From the NCBI RefSeq assembly GCF_020622265.1, contig NZ_JACNMQ010000003.1, positions 434,001 to 498,000 of the forward strand: a DNA stretch of 64,000 nucleotides, in the 5' to 3' direction. This stretch comes from Halomonas sp. M20 (GTDB taxonomy: Bacteria; Pseudomonadota; Gammaproteobacteria; Pseudomonadales; Halomonadaceae). Under the pieces are notes generated by a model. That model did not search any database. It saw only the letters and a list, made by a program, of their open reading frames with translations, and was not told the DNA's origin. The stretch's first letter is position 1. Each line of letters starts with the position of its first letter. Positions 10,116 to 18,223 of this stretch are shown here, piece by piece. The position numbers and the translations under genes were made by a program.

Positions 10116-11036
10116 ATGCTCTACAACTACGGCTCAATCAACATCGATCATGTCTATCGGGTGCCTCATCTTGTACGCCCCGGCGAGACGCTGGCCAGCC
10201 ACAGCTATCGGCAAGTGCTTGGCGGTAAGGGCGCCAACCAGTCCCTGGCGATTGCTCGGGCCGGAGGCCATGTGATGCATTGGGGGCTTCTGGGTCAAGT
10301 CGATCATTGGGTGCTCGAGACACTCTCCAGCGCGGGTGTCGATATCAGCCGGGTCGAATTGACCCTGGAGCCCAGCGGCCATGCGCTGATTCAGGTGGAC
10401 GATCAGGGCGAGAACGCCATCATCCTTCATCCCGGCGCCAATCATGCCTTCACCAATGCGCAGCAGGATGCGTTACTGGCGATTCCAAGCGCCGGCGATT
10501 GGCTGCTCCTGCAAAACGAGTGCAATGCCCTGGATAGGCTCATTACTCTGGCGGCGGAACGCGGCTTGCTGGTAGCCTTCAACCCGGCGCCCATGGCAGC
10601 GAATGTGCTCCAGTTACCCCTCGAACGCTGTCAGCTTCTGTTTCTCAATCGGGGCGAAGCCGCCGATCTGATCGACGAACAGGCCCAAGCACCGAGTGAA
10701 CGCTTGCTCGATGGCCTTAGACGGCGCTTGCCCGAAGTGGAAATAGTCCTGACACTGGGCCGCGAAGGCGTGTGCTATCAACACGGCGATACGCGTCTGC
10801 AACTCGAAGCGCATCGGGTAGATGCACTCGACACCACGGCTGCCGGCGATACCTTCATCGGTTATTTCATGGCGGCACGCCAGCGCAATGCCGATGTGGA
10901 AGATGCATTGCGCCTGGCGAGCACCGCAGCAGCATTGTGCGTGCAACGAGAAGGCGCCGCGCCCAGCATCCCGGTCGTCAGCGAAGTCGAGGATTCGACT
11001 CGCGACTGGCCGATGCCCGAGCTACATGCGATTTGA
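10116..11036 (+). CDS. PfkB-family sugar kinase (ribokinase-like)
   Basis: 306 residues. The N-terminal family signature GGKGANQSLAIARAGG is near residue 36, and the C-terminal ATP/anion-hole motif DTTAAGDTFIGYF contains the catalytic Asp. Ribokinase converts ribose to ribose 5-phosphate. Pairing with a nucleoside hydrolase 61 bp downstream suggests it phosphorylates ribose released from nucleosides (inference). AGGAG lies before the ATG. It could alternatively act on another furanose; the rest of the ribose-uptake genes are not nearby. Confidence 0.85.
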   Translation: MLYNYGSINIDHVYRVPHLVRPGETLASHSYRQVLGGKGANQSLAIARAGGHVMHWGLLGQVDHWVLETLSSAGVDISRVELTLEPSGHALIQVDDQGENAIILHPGANHAFTNAQQDALLAIPSAGDWLLLQNECNALDRLITLAAERGLLVAFNPAPMAANVLQLPLERCQLLFLNRGEAADLIDEQAQAPSERLLDGLRRRLPEVEIVLTLGREGVCYQHGDTRLQLEAHRVDALDTTAAGDTFIGYFMAARQRNADVEDALRLASTAAALCVQREGAAPSIPVVSEVEDSTRDWPMPELHAI

Positions 11037-11097
11037 ACACGCATCCTGAGCAACGATTAGCCATTCATACACGACTCAACAGCACAAGGAAGACTTC

Positions 11098-12039
11098 ATG
11101 ACCACGCCCATCATTTTCGACACCGATCCTGGCGTCGACGATGCCCAAGCGATTGCCATCGCTCTGGCCCATCCCGATATCGAGCTGCTGGGATTGACCA
11201 CGACCTACGGTAATGTGGATATCGATACGGCGACCACCAATGCCTTGCTGGTATCAGAGCTTGCCGGGCAGCAGATTCCTGTCGCCCAGGGCGCCGCTGC
11301 ACCCCTGGTCAAGACCAAGCACCCGGCGCCGGCGCATATTCATGGTGCCAACGGGCTGGGCGATATCGCGCTTCCCGCGGTTCAGGGCAAGGCCATGTCG
11401 TCGAGCGCTGCGGAGTTCATCGTCGAACAGGTCAATGCTCGCCCGGGCGAAATCACTCTGGTGGCGGTAGGCCCGCTAGGCAATCTGGCGGCGGCACTGC
11501 AACTCGATCCGGCGATAACCGGCAAGGTGAAGCAGGTCGTGGTCATGGGCGGATCGATCAAGGAAGGTGGTAACGTCACGCCGGTGGCCGAAGCCAACAT
11601 GTTCAACGACCCTCATGCCGCCTCACGCGTGTTGACGGCGGGTTGGCCGCTGACCCTGGTGGGGCTGGATGCCACCCAGCGCTGCGTGCTGAGCCCGGCG
11701 GATATGGAAAAGATTGCCGCCGGTCAGGGTCGCCTGGGTGAAGTGCTGCAAGGTAGCTACGGTTTCTACAGCGATTTCTATCGTGAATTCCTGGGTATCG
11801 ATGGCTGCTGCCCTCACGATAGCTGTGCCCTCGCCTGGTTGATGCGGCCGGAGCTATTCACCACCGCGCGCGGGCATCTTAGCGTCGAGACCGACGGTTT
11901 CGCCGAGGGCCAGACCATCTTCGCGCCGGAAGGCCGCCCCTTCCTGGGCGAGCGCTGGTCACAAACCCCGGTGGTCGAGGTTTGTCTTACTGCCCAAGGC
12001 GACAAGGTGGTTGAGTGGATCGTCGAGACATTGAGCTGA
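11098..12039 (+). CDS. Nucleoside hydrolase (IUNH family)
   Basis: 313 residues. The N-terminal calcium-binding motif DTDPGVDDAQA is at residues 8-18, with the further family elements TTYGNV and a C-terminal HDSCALAW. The enzyme hydrolyses the N-glycosidic bond of (deoxy)ribonucleosides, giving free base and ribose. It is the last gene of the hydroxyacid dehydrogenase-ribokinase-hydrolase cluster and would supply ribose to the kinase. Base preference cannot be decided from sequence. A strong site (AAGGAAG) precedes the ATG. No transporter accompanies it. Confidence 0.9.
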   Translation: MTTPIIFDTDPGVDDAQAIAIALAHPDIELLGLTTTYGNVDIDTATTNALLVSELAGQQIPVAQGAAAPLVKTKHPAPAHIHGANGLGDIALPAVQGKAMSSSAAEFIVEQVNARPGEITLVAVGPLGNLAAALQLDPAITGKVKQVVVMGGSIKEGGNVTPVAEANMFNDPHAASRVLTAGWPLTLVGLDATQRCVLSPADMEKIAAGQGRLGEVLQGSYGFYSDFYREFLGIDGCCPHDSCALAWLMRPELFTTARGHLSVETDGFAEGQTIFAPEGRPFLGERWSQTPVVEVCLTAQGDKVVEWIVETLS

Positions 12040-12058
12040 TCGCCTTTTCAAGAGGCGT

Positions 12059-12208
12059 TGAGGAATCGCTGAATAAATTGCCGAACGAAATGAAGCGCGA
12101 GGCGCACGGAGCACAAAAAACTAGACATAACTGGAGGTTAGGCGAGTTTTTGAGCACCGCGCAACGAAGCGACTCGTTCGTGCAGGCATTTAGTCAGGGT
12201 TTCCTTAG
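12059..12208. mobile_element. MITE-like element of a second family
   Basis: About 150 non-coding bp between the nucleoside hydrolase and acylphosphatase genes. The ends are imperfect inverted repeats: TGAGGAATCGCTGAATAAAT at left against CTAAGGAAACCCTGACTAAA read inward from the right. The inner arms also pair loosely (GGAGCACAAAAA against GGTGCTCAAAAA), so it can fold into a long stem. The right end coincides with the acylphosphatase stop codon. Only one copy is in this window. Confidence 0.55.
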
Positions 12209-12477
12209 TCGGTTGTGAAGCTCGAATACTCACACCAGTCAATGTTGTCGACCTGAACCTGGGTCACCTGCGCTGCGGGTGGCCCTTGTCCTAGCCATTC
12301 GATCATCTGATCGACCTTCTTTGTCTCACCGCAAACCGTCACCTCTACGCTGCCGTTAGCCAAATTGCTGGCACGCCCCGCAAGCTCCAACTCTTCGGCG
12401 CGTTTTTTCACGGCATGACGAAAGCCCACACCTTGAACCCGGCCGCTGACGATGGCGTTGACGCAATGCTTGTCCAT
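12205..12477 (-). CDS. Acylphosphatase
   Basis: 90 residues from the ATG at 12477, chosen because GGAGGA lies just upstream; the frame is open a further 14 codons. The family signature VSGRVQGVGFRH carries the catalytic Arg, and the Asn of ASNLANGSVEV matches the second catalytic residue. It hydrolyses acyl phosphates such as carbamoyl phosphate and 1,3-bisphosphoglycerate; the physiological role is unclear. Its TAA overlaps the right end of the MITE-like element. Confidence 0.92.
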   Translation of the reverse strand: MDKHCVNAIVSGRVQGVGFRHAVKKRAEELELAGRASNLANGSVEVTVCGETKKVDQMIEWLGQGPPAAQVTQVQVDNIDWCEYSSFTTD

Positions 12478-12621
12478 GCTGCTTCCTCCCTGTGCTGACA
12501 TGAACGCCATTTTTAGCATTATTGCGGTCGTTATCCAAAACCGGGAAATCTCGCCTAGTTTGTCTTAGTCTGGAAGCAGTAAGCCTTGAGCTTTCAATCC
12601 TTTCAAGCGGAGTAAATAACA

Positions 12622-13671
12622 ATGACGCTCTTCGCCCATCCGGATTTCGATCATCACGAGCAGATCGTTTATGGCCATGATCGGGCCAGCGGTCTGCAGG
12701 CGATCATCGCTCTTCACAATACTTACCGCGGTCCAGCACTAGGCGGGCTGCGCATTCATCCCTACCCAACGGAGGAGCGGGCTCTTGCGGACGTGCTGCG
12801 CCTAGCCCGTGGCATGACCTACAAGTCCGCCCTGGCCGATCTACCCTTAGGCGGCGGCAAGGCGGTCATTATTGCCGACCCAAGGCGGCACAAGTCTCCC
12901 CCGTTGCTCGAAGCGATGGGCCGATTGATCGAAACCCTGGGCGGGCGTTACATCACTGCAGAAGACTCCGGGAGCAACGAGCAGGACATGAAGACAATCG
13001 CCGGTGTCACCAGGCATGTCTCGGGACTGCGCCGTCAGGGCGGTGACTCCGGTGATCCATCACCGTTTACCGCTTGGGGTGTTTTCAATGCGTTGCGCTG
13101 TGCGGTACGCCATGGCCTGGAGCGCAATGATCTGACCGGCCTGCGCGTCGCGATCCAGGGTGTCGGCAATGTCGGAGCTCATCTTGCCCGTCATCTGCAC
13201 GCCGCGGGCGTAAAGCTGGTGCTTGCGGATGTGGATACGCAAGCCGTAAAGCACCTGGCCAACGAGCTACACGCCGACATAATGTCTCCGCTCGATGTTT
13301 TCGATGCGGATGTCGATATTTTTGCCCCCTGTGCCATGGGGGCCGTGCTCGATAAACGAGTGTGTGAACGATTGAAAGCGGATATCGTCGTTGGCGCCGC
13401 CAACAACCAGCTCGCCACCCCGGAAATGGCGGACCGGCTGCACCAGCGGGGGATTCTCTATACCCCGGATTACGTCGCCAACGCGGGCGGGCTCATCGAA
13501 GTGGCCTGGCAGCGCCGGGAGGACTACCATCACGACTCGGTCATGGCCCATATTGCGGGTATCGAGCGTACGCTTGACGAGATATTCGATCGCGCCGACC
13601 GTGAGCAGTGCAGCCCCGCGCCAATTGCCGACCGTTTAGCCGAAGAACGTTTTTCTCCAGGAATAGCCTGA
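12622..13671 (+). CDS. Leucine (branched-chain amino acid) dehydrogenase
   Basis: 349 residues, Glu/Leu/Phe/Val dehydrogenase family, shorter leucine-dehydrogenase class. Catalytic Lys80 lies in PLGGGKAVI, with Lys68 in MTYKSALAD. The Rossmann motif GVGNVG is near residue 182. It deaminates leucine, valine or isoleucine to the 2-oxo acid with NAD. The acylphosphatase gene is divergent, and the gene converges with the YihY gene with only a 5-bp gap. The substrate is an inference from family. Confidence 0.88.
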   Translation: MTLFAHPDFDHHEQIVYGHDRASGLQAIIALHNTYRGPALGGLRIHPYPTEERALADVLRLARGMTYKSALADLPLGGGKAVIIADPRRHKSPPLLEAMGRLIETLGGRYITAEDSGSNEQDMKTIAGVTRHVSGLRRQGGDSGDPSPFTAWGVFNALRCAVRHGLERNDLTGLRVAIQGVGNVGAHLARHLHAAGVKLVLADVDTQAVKHLANELHADIMSPLDVFDADVDIFAPCAMGAVLDKRVCERLKADIVVGAANNQLATPEMADRLHQRGILYTPDYVANAGGLIEVAWQRREDYHHDSVMAHIAGIERTLDEIFDRADREQCSPAPIADRLAEERFSPGIA

Positions 13672-13676
13672 TTTCC

Positions 13677-14618
13677 CTACTTTTTTATTTGGGGCTCGCC
13701 CTTTTGGAAGCGCTCCCGGGGCAGTACTTCCCGCTTGACCCGCACCGCCATGTTGCGAGGACGGATGGTTTTCCCCTTCTCTTCGAGATGAGCGCGGGTC
13801 AACGCCGCGCCGAACAGCAGAATCAGCGATGAGTAGTAGACCCAGAGTAGAATCAATACCACGGAACCTGCGGCCCCGTAGGTCGAAGCTGTGGCCGTAT
13901 AAGCCAGATAAGCGGCAATACCAAAGCGCCCCAGGGAAAACAGTATCGCGGTAATAATCGCGCCCAGCATCACATCGCGCCAACTAAGCACGACATCAGG
14001 CAGCACCTTGAAAATAGAGGCAAAGAACAGTATGACCGCGAGCAATGAGAGAAGCTGTTCCGCTCCTCCTACCAGCCCTTTTACCCAAGGCAACCAGCCG
14101 CTAGCAAATTGAAATACCGCCTGAACCGCTACCCCGGTAACCAACGAAACCAGCAACACGAAGCCGATGGCCAGCACGACGGCAAGGGATAGAAGGCGAC
14201 TCTTGAGGAACAGAAGAAGACCGTTACGATCCGGCCGCGGAATCACGCCCCAGATAGTATTGAGTGAAAACTGCATCTGGGCAAAGACCGTCGTGGCCCC
14301 TACCAGCAATGCAACAAATCCTAGCAGTGTCGGTATGATGCCAGAGGTTTCGATACGCGATTGAGTAACGGCATCTTCAACGGCACTCGCGGCGCCAGGC
14401 CCCATGACCCCGGAGAGCTGAGCAACAATTTGTCCTTGGGCGGCATCTTCACCGAGCACCAGACCGATGACCGTGACGGCGATGATGATGGTAGGCGCAA
14501 GGGAAAATAGGGTATAGAAGGCCAAGGACCCCGCATAGCTGAAGGCGTTGTGATCCAGCCAGAGTTGAACTGCGTTGCGTACGATGCGAAACCAACTGGC
14601 AATCTCATTTTTTATCAT
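13677..14618 (-). CDS. YihY/BrkB family inner-membrane protein
   Basis: 313 residues from the ATG at 14618, which has AAGGAAG upstream; a GTG two codons earlier is possible. Six hydrophobic segments are visible (about 35-60, 95-115, 140-165, 180-210, 220-240, 250-275), with the family core AFYTLFSLAPTIIIAVTVIG. Once annotated as ribonuclease BN or serum-resistance BrkB, the family's function is unresolved. It ends 5 bp from the convergent leucine dehydrogenase. Confidence 0.88.
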   Translation of the reverse strand: MIKNEIASWFRIVRNAVQLWLDHNAFSYAGSLAFYTLFSLAPTIIIAVTVIGLVLGEDAAQGQIVAQLSGVMGPGAASAVEDAVTQSRIETSGIIPTLLGFVALLVGATTVFAQMQFSLNTIWGVIPRPDRNGLLLFLKSRLLSLAVVLAIGFVLLVSLVTGVAVQAVFQFASGWLPWVKGLVGGAEQLLSLLAVILFFASIFKVLPDVVLSWRDVMLGAIITAILFSLGRFGIAAYLAYTATASTYGAAGSVVLILLWVYYSSLILLFGAALTRAHLEEKGKTIRPRNMAVRVKREVLPRERFQKGEPQIKK

Positions 14619-14704
14619 GGTCACTTCTTCCTTGAGTCTGGCTCTTGACTACTTCTTCACTACTACTGCTTGGTATATACGGTGCTGCATAAACAGACAA
14701 TACG

Positions 14705-15943
14705 CTAAACATCATTCGATTTGCATCGCCGCTCCCGAGCACGCAAGACACTCCATAATACCGTTAACCAGGATACGTACATGACGATGCCGCTATCAAA
14801 AGCGAGAAATGTCTGGGTTACACCGAATCCCATGTAAGCTACCGGCAGTGCCGCTCCTGCAATGGCGAAGGCTCGCAATCGAATATCCGGGCTGCGCAGA
14901 CGCCTTGCAAACAAAAACAACGGTACCAGATAGAGTGCCAATAGCGACGCCAGCCCGCCGATTCCCCGCTTGAGCCAGCCGTCCAGCACATCGTTGTGAA
15001 CATGATCGAACTTTTCCAGGTAAGGGTGAATCGTCCCTTTTTCGATCAACTCGTCTCGCGCCTGTAAATAATCTGATTCCCCCCAGCCCAGCAATGGTCG
15101 CTCGGGGATCAAAATGAGCGCGCTACGCCACATTTCCAGGCGAGCGCCCACGGAGTTCGTCGCATCTCCTTTTTCTGCGAATTCCGCGTAACTACTGAAT
15201 ATGCGCTGTACCCGCTCCTGAACTCCCAGGTGAGGAATCGCATAAGCGGCCACTGGACCAACCAAGAAGAAGATTGCCAGCCCCATCAACCAACGCCTGG
15301 ATAAATGCTGGCCGTATCCCAGATACAAGACGCCAAGCATGAAAGGAAAGCATAGCCATCCTCCGCGGCTACCGGAAAGAAAAGAGCCCAGGATTCCACT
15401 GGCCGCGCCAATCACCAAGAGGATGCACCATGCCAGCCGTCCGCTGCGCGTACTCCGGCTCAATGCCCAGCCCAACCCCGCGAGGCAGAAAAATCCCAGC
15501 AACAGGCTAAGATCGCCAAATTGAATGGCATCCACGGAGCCGAATCCGCTGGCACGTCTTTTGCCGTCAATGAGCGTCTGCCAACTCGCCCAGCCACCTG
15601 TGAGCAGGCTGCCCAACGCCATTCCGATCCACATTGCCGCCGCCGAGGGTGGAAAGGCCAGGAGCAACAGCAAGCTGGGAATAGCGAGAAAAACATAGAT
15701 AGAACTCTCTACTAGCGCTGGAGACTGCCTGTCCAACCAGAACCCCAGTATGCTCACCCCGGCATAAAACAGCAGTGTCCCGATAATTGCCCATTCCTGC
15801 CGGCTCAACGCAGATCCTGAACGCAGAATCGGCAACAAGACGCTACCTGCCACTAACAGCGCGGGTCCGACGAAATACCCCAAGGGAAGAACCAGCGCCA
15901 CCGCGCCCAATAAGAATACTGCCAAACTTGTATAACGGATCAT
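14705..15943 (-). CDS. O-antigen ligase-like membrane protein
   Basis: 412 residues from the ATG at 15943. About ten transmembrane segments and a large loop near residues 240-320 are visible, containing LLGWGESDYLQARDE and a following HVHNDVLDGWLKRG, the His-containing pattern typical of the Wzy/WaaL family. Such proteins transfer polysaccharide from undecaprenyl carrier to lipid A core or another acceptor. No other lipopolysaccharide gene is adjacent, so the acceptor is unknown. It is divergent from the NMN adenylyltransferase gene. Confidence 0.8.
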   Translation of the reverse strand: MIRYTSLAVFLLGAVALVLPLGYFVGPALLVAGSVLLPILRSGSALSRQEWAIIGTLLFYAGVSILGFWLDRQSPALVESSIYVFLAIPSLLLLLAFPPSAAAMWIGMALGSLLTGGWASWQTLIDGKRRASGFGSVDAIQFGDLSLLLGFFCLAGLGWALSRSTRSGRLAWCILLVIGAASGILGSFLSGSRGGWLCFPFMLGVLYLGYGQHLSRRWLMGLAIFFLVGPVAAYAIPHLGVQERVQRIFSSYAEFAEKGDATNSVGARLEMWRSALILIPERPLLGWGESDYLQARDELIEKGTIHPYLEKFDHVHNDVLDGWLKRGIGGLASLLALYLVPLFLFARRLRSPDIRLRAFAIAGAALPVAYMGFGVTQTFLAFDSGIVMYVSWLTVLWSVLRARERRCKSNDV

Positions 15944-16067
15944 GCTCTCTCTCGTGTTCATTGCCTTGTGGCTCGCACAATGCCCGACCATAATGGCCTG
16001 TCAGATTGACCGCCATGAACGACTCGCCAGATCAACAGCAATGGCAATCGCGCCGGACCCAAACCTA

Positions 16068-17138
16068 ATGCCCCATTATGACTTCGACTGCCTGGTCTTC
16101 ATCGGCCGCTTTCAACCTCCCCATCTTGGCCATCTGGCCGTACTGAATGAGGCGCTCAAGCGCGCACGCCAGGTCATCGTACTCAGTGGCTCCGCCTGGC
16201 AGGCCCGGTCGCTACGCAACCCCTGGCGTTTTGAGGAGCGGCGCGACATGCTGCGCAGCTGCTTCGACTCTCAGGAGAATCAGCGTCTCGAAATTGCTCC
16301 ACTGCTGGATGCGCTCTATAACGACGACGTCTGGGTGCGTGACGTACAGCGCAAGGTCCGCGATATTGCTCGACCTTCTCAAGGAAAGCTACCGCGTATC
16401 GGTCTTATCGGCGCCAGTCGCGGACAATCGAGCTATTATTTGAGTTTGTTTCCGCAATGGGAATCGGTCAGTGTGCCTTTGGTAGAAGGAATCTCGGCTA
16501 GCCGAATTCGTGAGCGGCTGTTTCGTTCAAGTGCCTCGGCGTCGGATTATCTCTCGACCGGTGGCGCGCACGATTTACCCCCGGGCGTACATCGTGCCCT
16601 GAACGCCTTTCAGAACACTGGGTTCTACCGTCAGCTACTTGAGGAGCAGCATCTGCTCGAGCAGTATCGCAGTGCCTGGGCCGAGGCCCCCTATCCACCC
16701 ATTTTCGTCACCGTGAATGCGGTGGTCGTCCAGTCGGGGCATGTCCTGTTGGTCAAGCGCACGGCGGCCCCGGGCAAAGGGCTACTGGCATTGCCCGGCG
16801 GATTTATCAGCCCTCACGAACGCTTGCTCGATGCCTGCCTGCGTGAGCTGCGCGAGCGCGTGCGTCTCAAGGTACCGGAACCCGTGCTCAAAGGATCACT
16901 GCGAGGCCAGCGGTTGTTCGACGAGCCGCATCGCAGCTGGCGAGGACGCACCTTGGCCGAAGCGTTCTATTTCGCCCTGCGTCCCGACCAGCAACTGCCG
17001 CGCCTGAAACCGGTCAAGGGCGGTGATAATGCACGCTGGGTCGCTCTGGCGGATCTTGAACCCGACACCCTGTTCGAAGACCATTTCTTCATCATTCAGA
17101 ACTTCCTGGGGCTACCCGCCGGCGGGCTGAGCCCATGA
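16068..17138 (+). CDS. Bifunctional NMN adenylyltransferase / Nudix hydrolase
   Basis: 356 residues from the ATG at 16068, which places the first beta-strand (DCLVFIGRFQPPHLGH) near the N-terminus as in relatives; an ATG at 16041 is also in frame, and neither has a clear ribosome binding site. The N-terminal half (about 1-175) is a nucleotidyltransferase with the HLGH motif and a C-terminal ISASRIR motif. The second half (about 215-350) is a Nudix domain. The architecture matches the NadM/Slr0787-type enzymes of NAD synthesis and ADP-ribose turnover. The Nudix box is altered: the usual REUXEE reads RELRER. Confidence 0.85.
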   Translation: MPHYDFDCLVFIGRFQPPHLGHLAVLNEALKRARQVIVLSGSAWQARSLRNPWRFEERRDMLRSCFDSQENQRLEIAPLLDALYNDDVWVRDVQRKVRDIARPSQGKLPRIGLIGASRGQSSYYLSLFPQWESVSVPLVEGISASRIRERLFRSSASASDYLSTGGAHDLPPGVHRALNAFQNTGFYRQLLEEQHLLEQYRSAWAEAPYPPIFVTVNAVVVQSGHVLLVKRTAAPGKGLLALPGGFISPHERLLDACLRELRERVRLKVPEPVLKGSLRGQRLFDEPHRSWRGRTLAEAFYFALRPDQQLPRLKPVKGGDNARWVALADLEPDTLFEDHFFIIQNFLGLPAGGLSP

Positions 17139-17196
17139 CGAGAGGCGCTCAGACGCTCTTCGATCGATGATTGGCGTGCCTGGATCAGCCTCCGGC

Positions 17197-18114
17197 TCAG
17201 GCCTGGAGCAAATCCTGCGGCAGCGTCATCATCTGCTTCCATAGCTTCTCGGCCCCGGGTTTATGCACCAGGGAACAGCGATAAAGTCGCACTTCAAGAG
17301 GGATATCCCACTCTTCGCCGCCAGCCCGAACGAATCGTCCCGTATCAAGCTCCGTGCGGATACAGAAATCGGGAATCCAGGCCATGCCTACCCCTTGCAG
17401 CGCCATCCCCTTAAGCCCTTCCGCCATGGCGGTTTCGTAGATCGTCTTTAGACGCAGGCGCAAAGGATCGTTCTTCAGCAGTATGCGAACACTGCGCCCA
17501 AGAAATGCCCCCTGAGTGTAAGCGAGATAGGGGATCGCCTCATTGCCACCCAGAGGGAAGCGCGGCTGCCCCTGCGCATCGGGCAGGCAGATCGGTATCA
17601 TCTTGGCGTTACCAATGGAAAAGGACGGAAATATTTCCCCGTCGAGTTGCATGGTGGCGTAGGGATCATGGTAGCCGAGCATGAGGTCGCAATTGCCTTC
17701 CCGAAGCACATGGATGGCATCGCCAACGTTCATTGCGACCAAACGTGTTGGCAGCTCTCCTACCCCTTTTTGTAGGCGAGAAATCCAACGAGGGTAAAAA
17801 TCCAGTGCCAGGGAATGAGCGGCCACAACATCCAGGGCTTCGTTGGCGATCGAAAGGCCGCGTAAATGTCCTAGGCTTTCATTGAGCTGCTCGACCAAAT
17901 TGCGGGCGGTAACGACGAATAACTGCCCTTCTGGTGTCAAACCGATGGGGGTTGTTGAACGATCCACCAAAACAGTGCCGACCGCTTGTTCAAGAGCGCG
18001 AATGCGTCGGCTGAAAGCCGGCTGAGTCACATGACGTTGGCGTGCTGAAGCAGAAAAGCTGTGCGTATTGGCCAGAGCGACAAAATCTTCCAACCATTTG
18101 GTTTCAAGGTTCAC
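17197..18114 (-). CDS. LysR-family regulator, HypT-like
   Basis: 305 residues from a GTG at 18114 preceded by AGGGAG. The winged-helix DNA-binding domain spans residues 1-65, with the recognition region HVTQPAFSRRIRALEQAVG; the rest is a periplasmic-binding-protein-like effector domain. The N-terminus (METKWLEDF-like) and the AAHSLALDFYP segment resemble E. coli HypT (YjiE), a hypochlorite-responsive regulator. Whether this one senses oxidants is inference. Its target is not evident; cardiolipin synthase is the upstream neighbour on the same strand, 109 bp away. Confidence 0.85.
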   Translation of the reverse strand: MNLETKWLEDFVALANTHSFSASARQRHVTQPAFSRRIRALEQAVGTVLVDRSTTPIGLTPEGQLFVVTARNLVEQLNESLGHLRGLSIANEALDVVAAHSLALDFYPRWISRLQKGVGELPTRLVAMNVGDAIHVLREGNCDLMLGYHDPYATMQLDGEIFPSFSIGNAKMIPICLPDAQGQPRFPLGGNEAIPYLAYTQGAFLGRSVRILLKNDPLRLRLKTIYETAMAEGLKGMALQGVGMAWIPDFCIRTELDTGRFVRAGGEEWDIPLEVRLYRCSLVHKPGAEKLWKQMMTLPQDLLQA

Positions 18115-18223
18115 CGTGGCTCCCTAGTCCATAATTGTCAACACGACTGAAATTGATGGTTCTAACCGGTAAAATCAATAGTTTACTTAAAGCCGGGCAA
18201 GCTTGCCACGAGCACTCTTTGAT

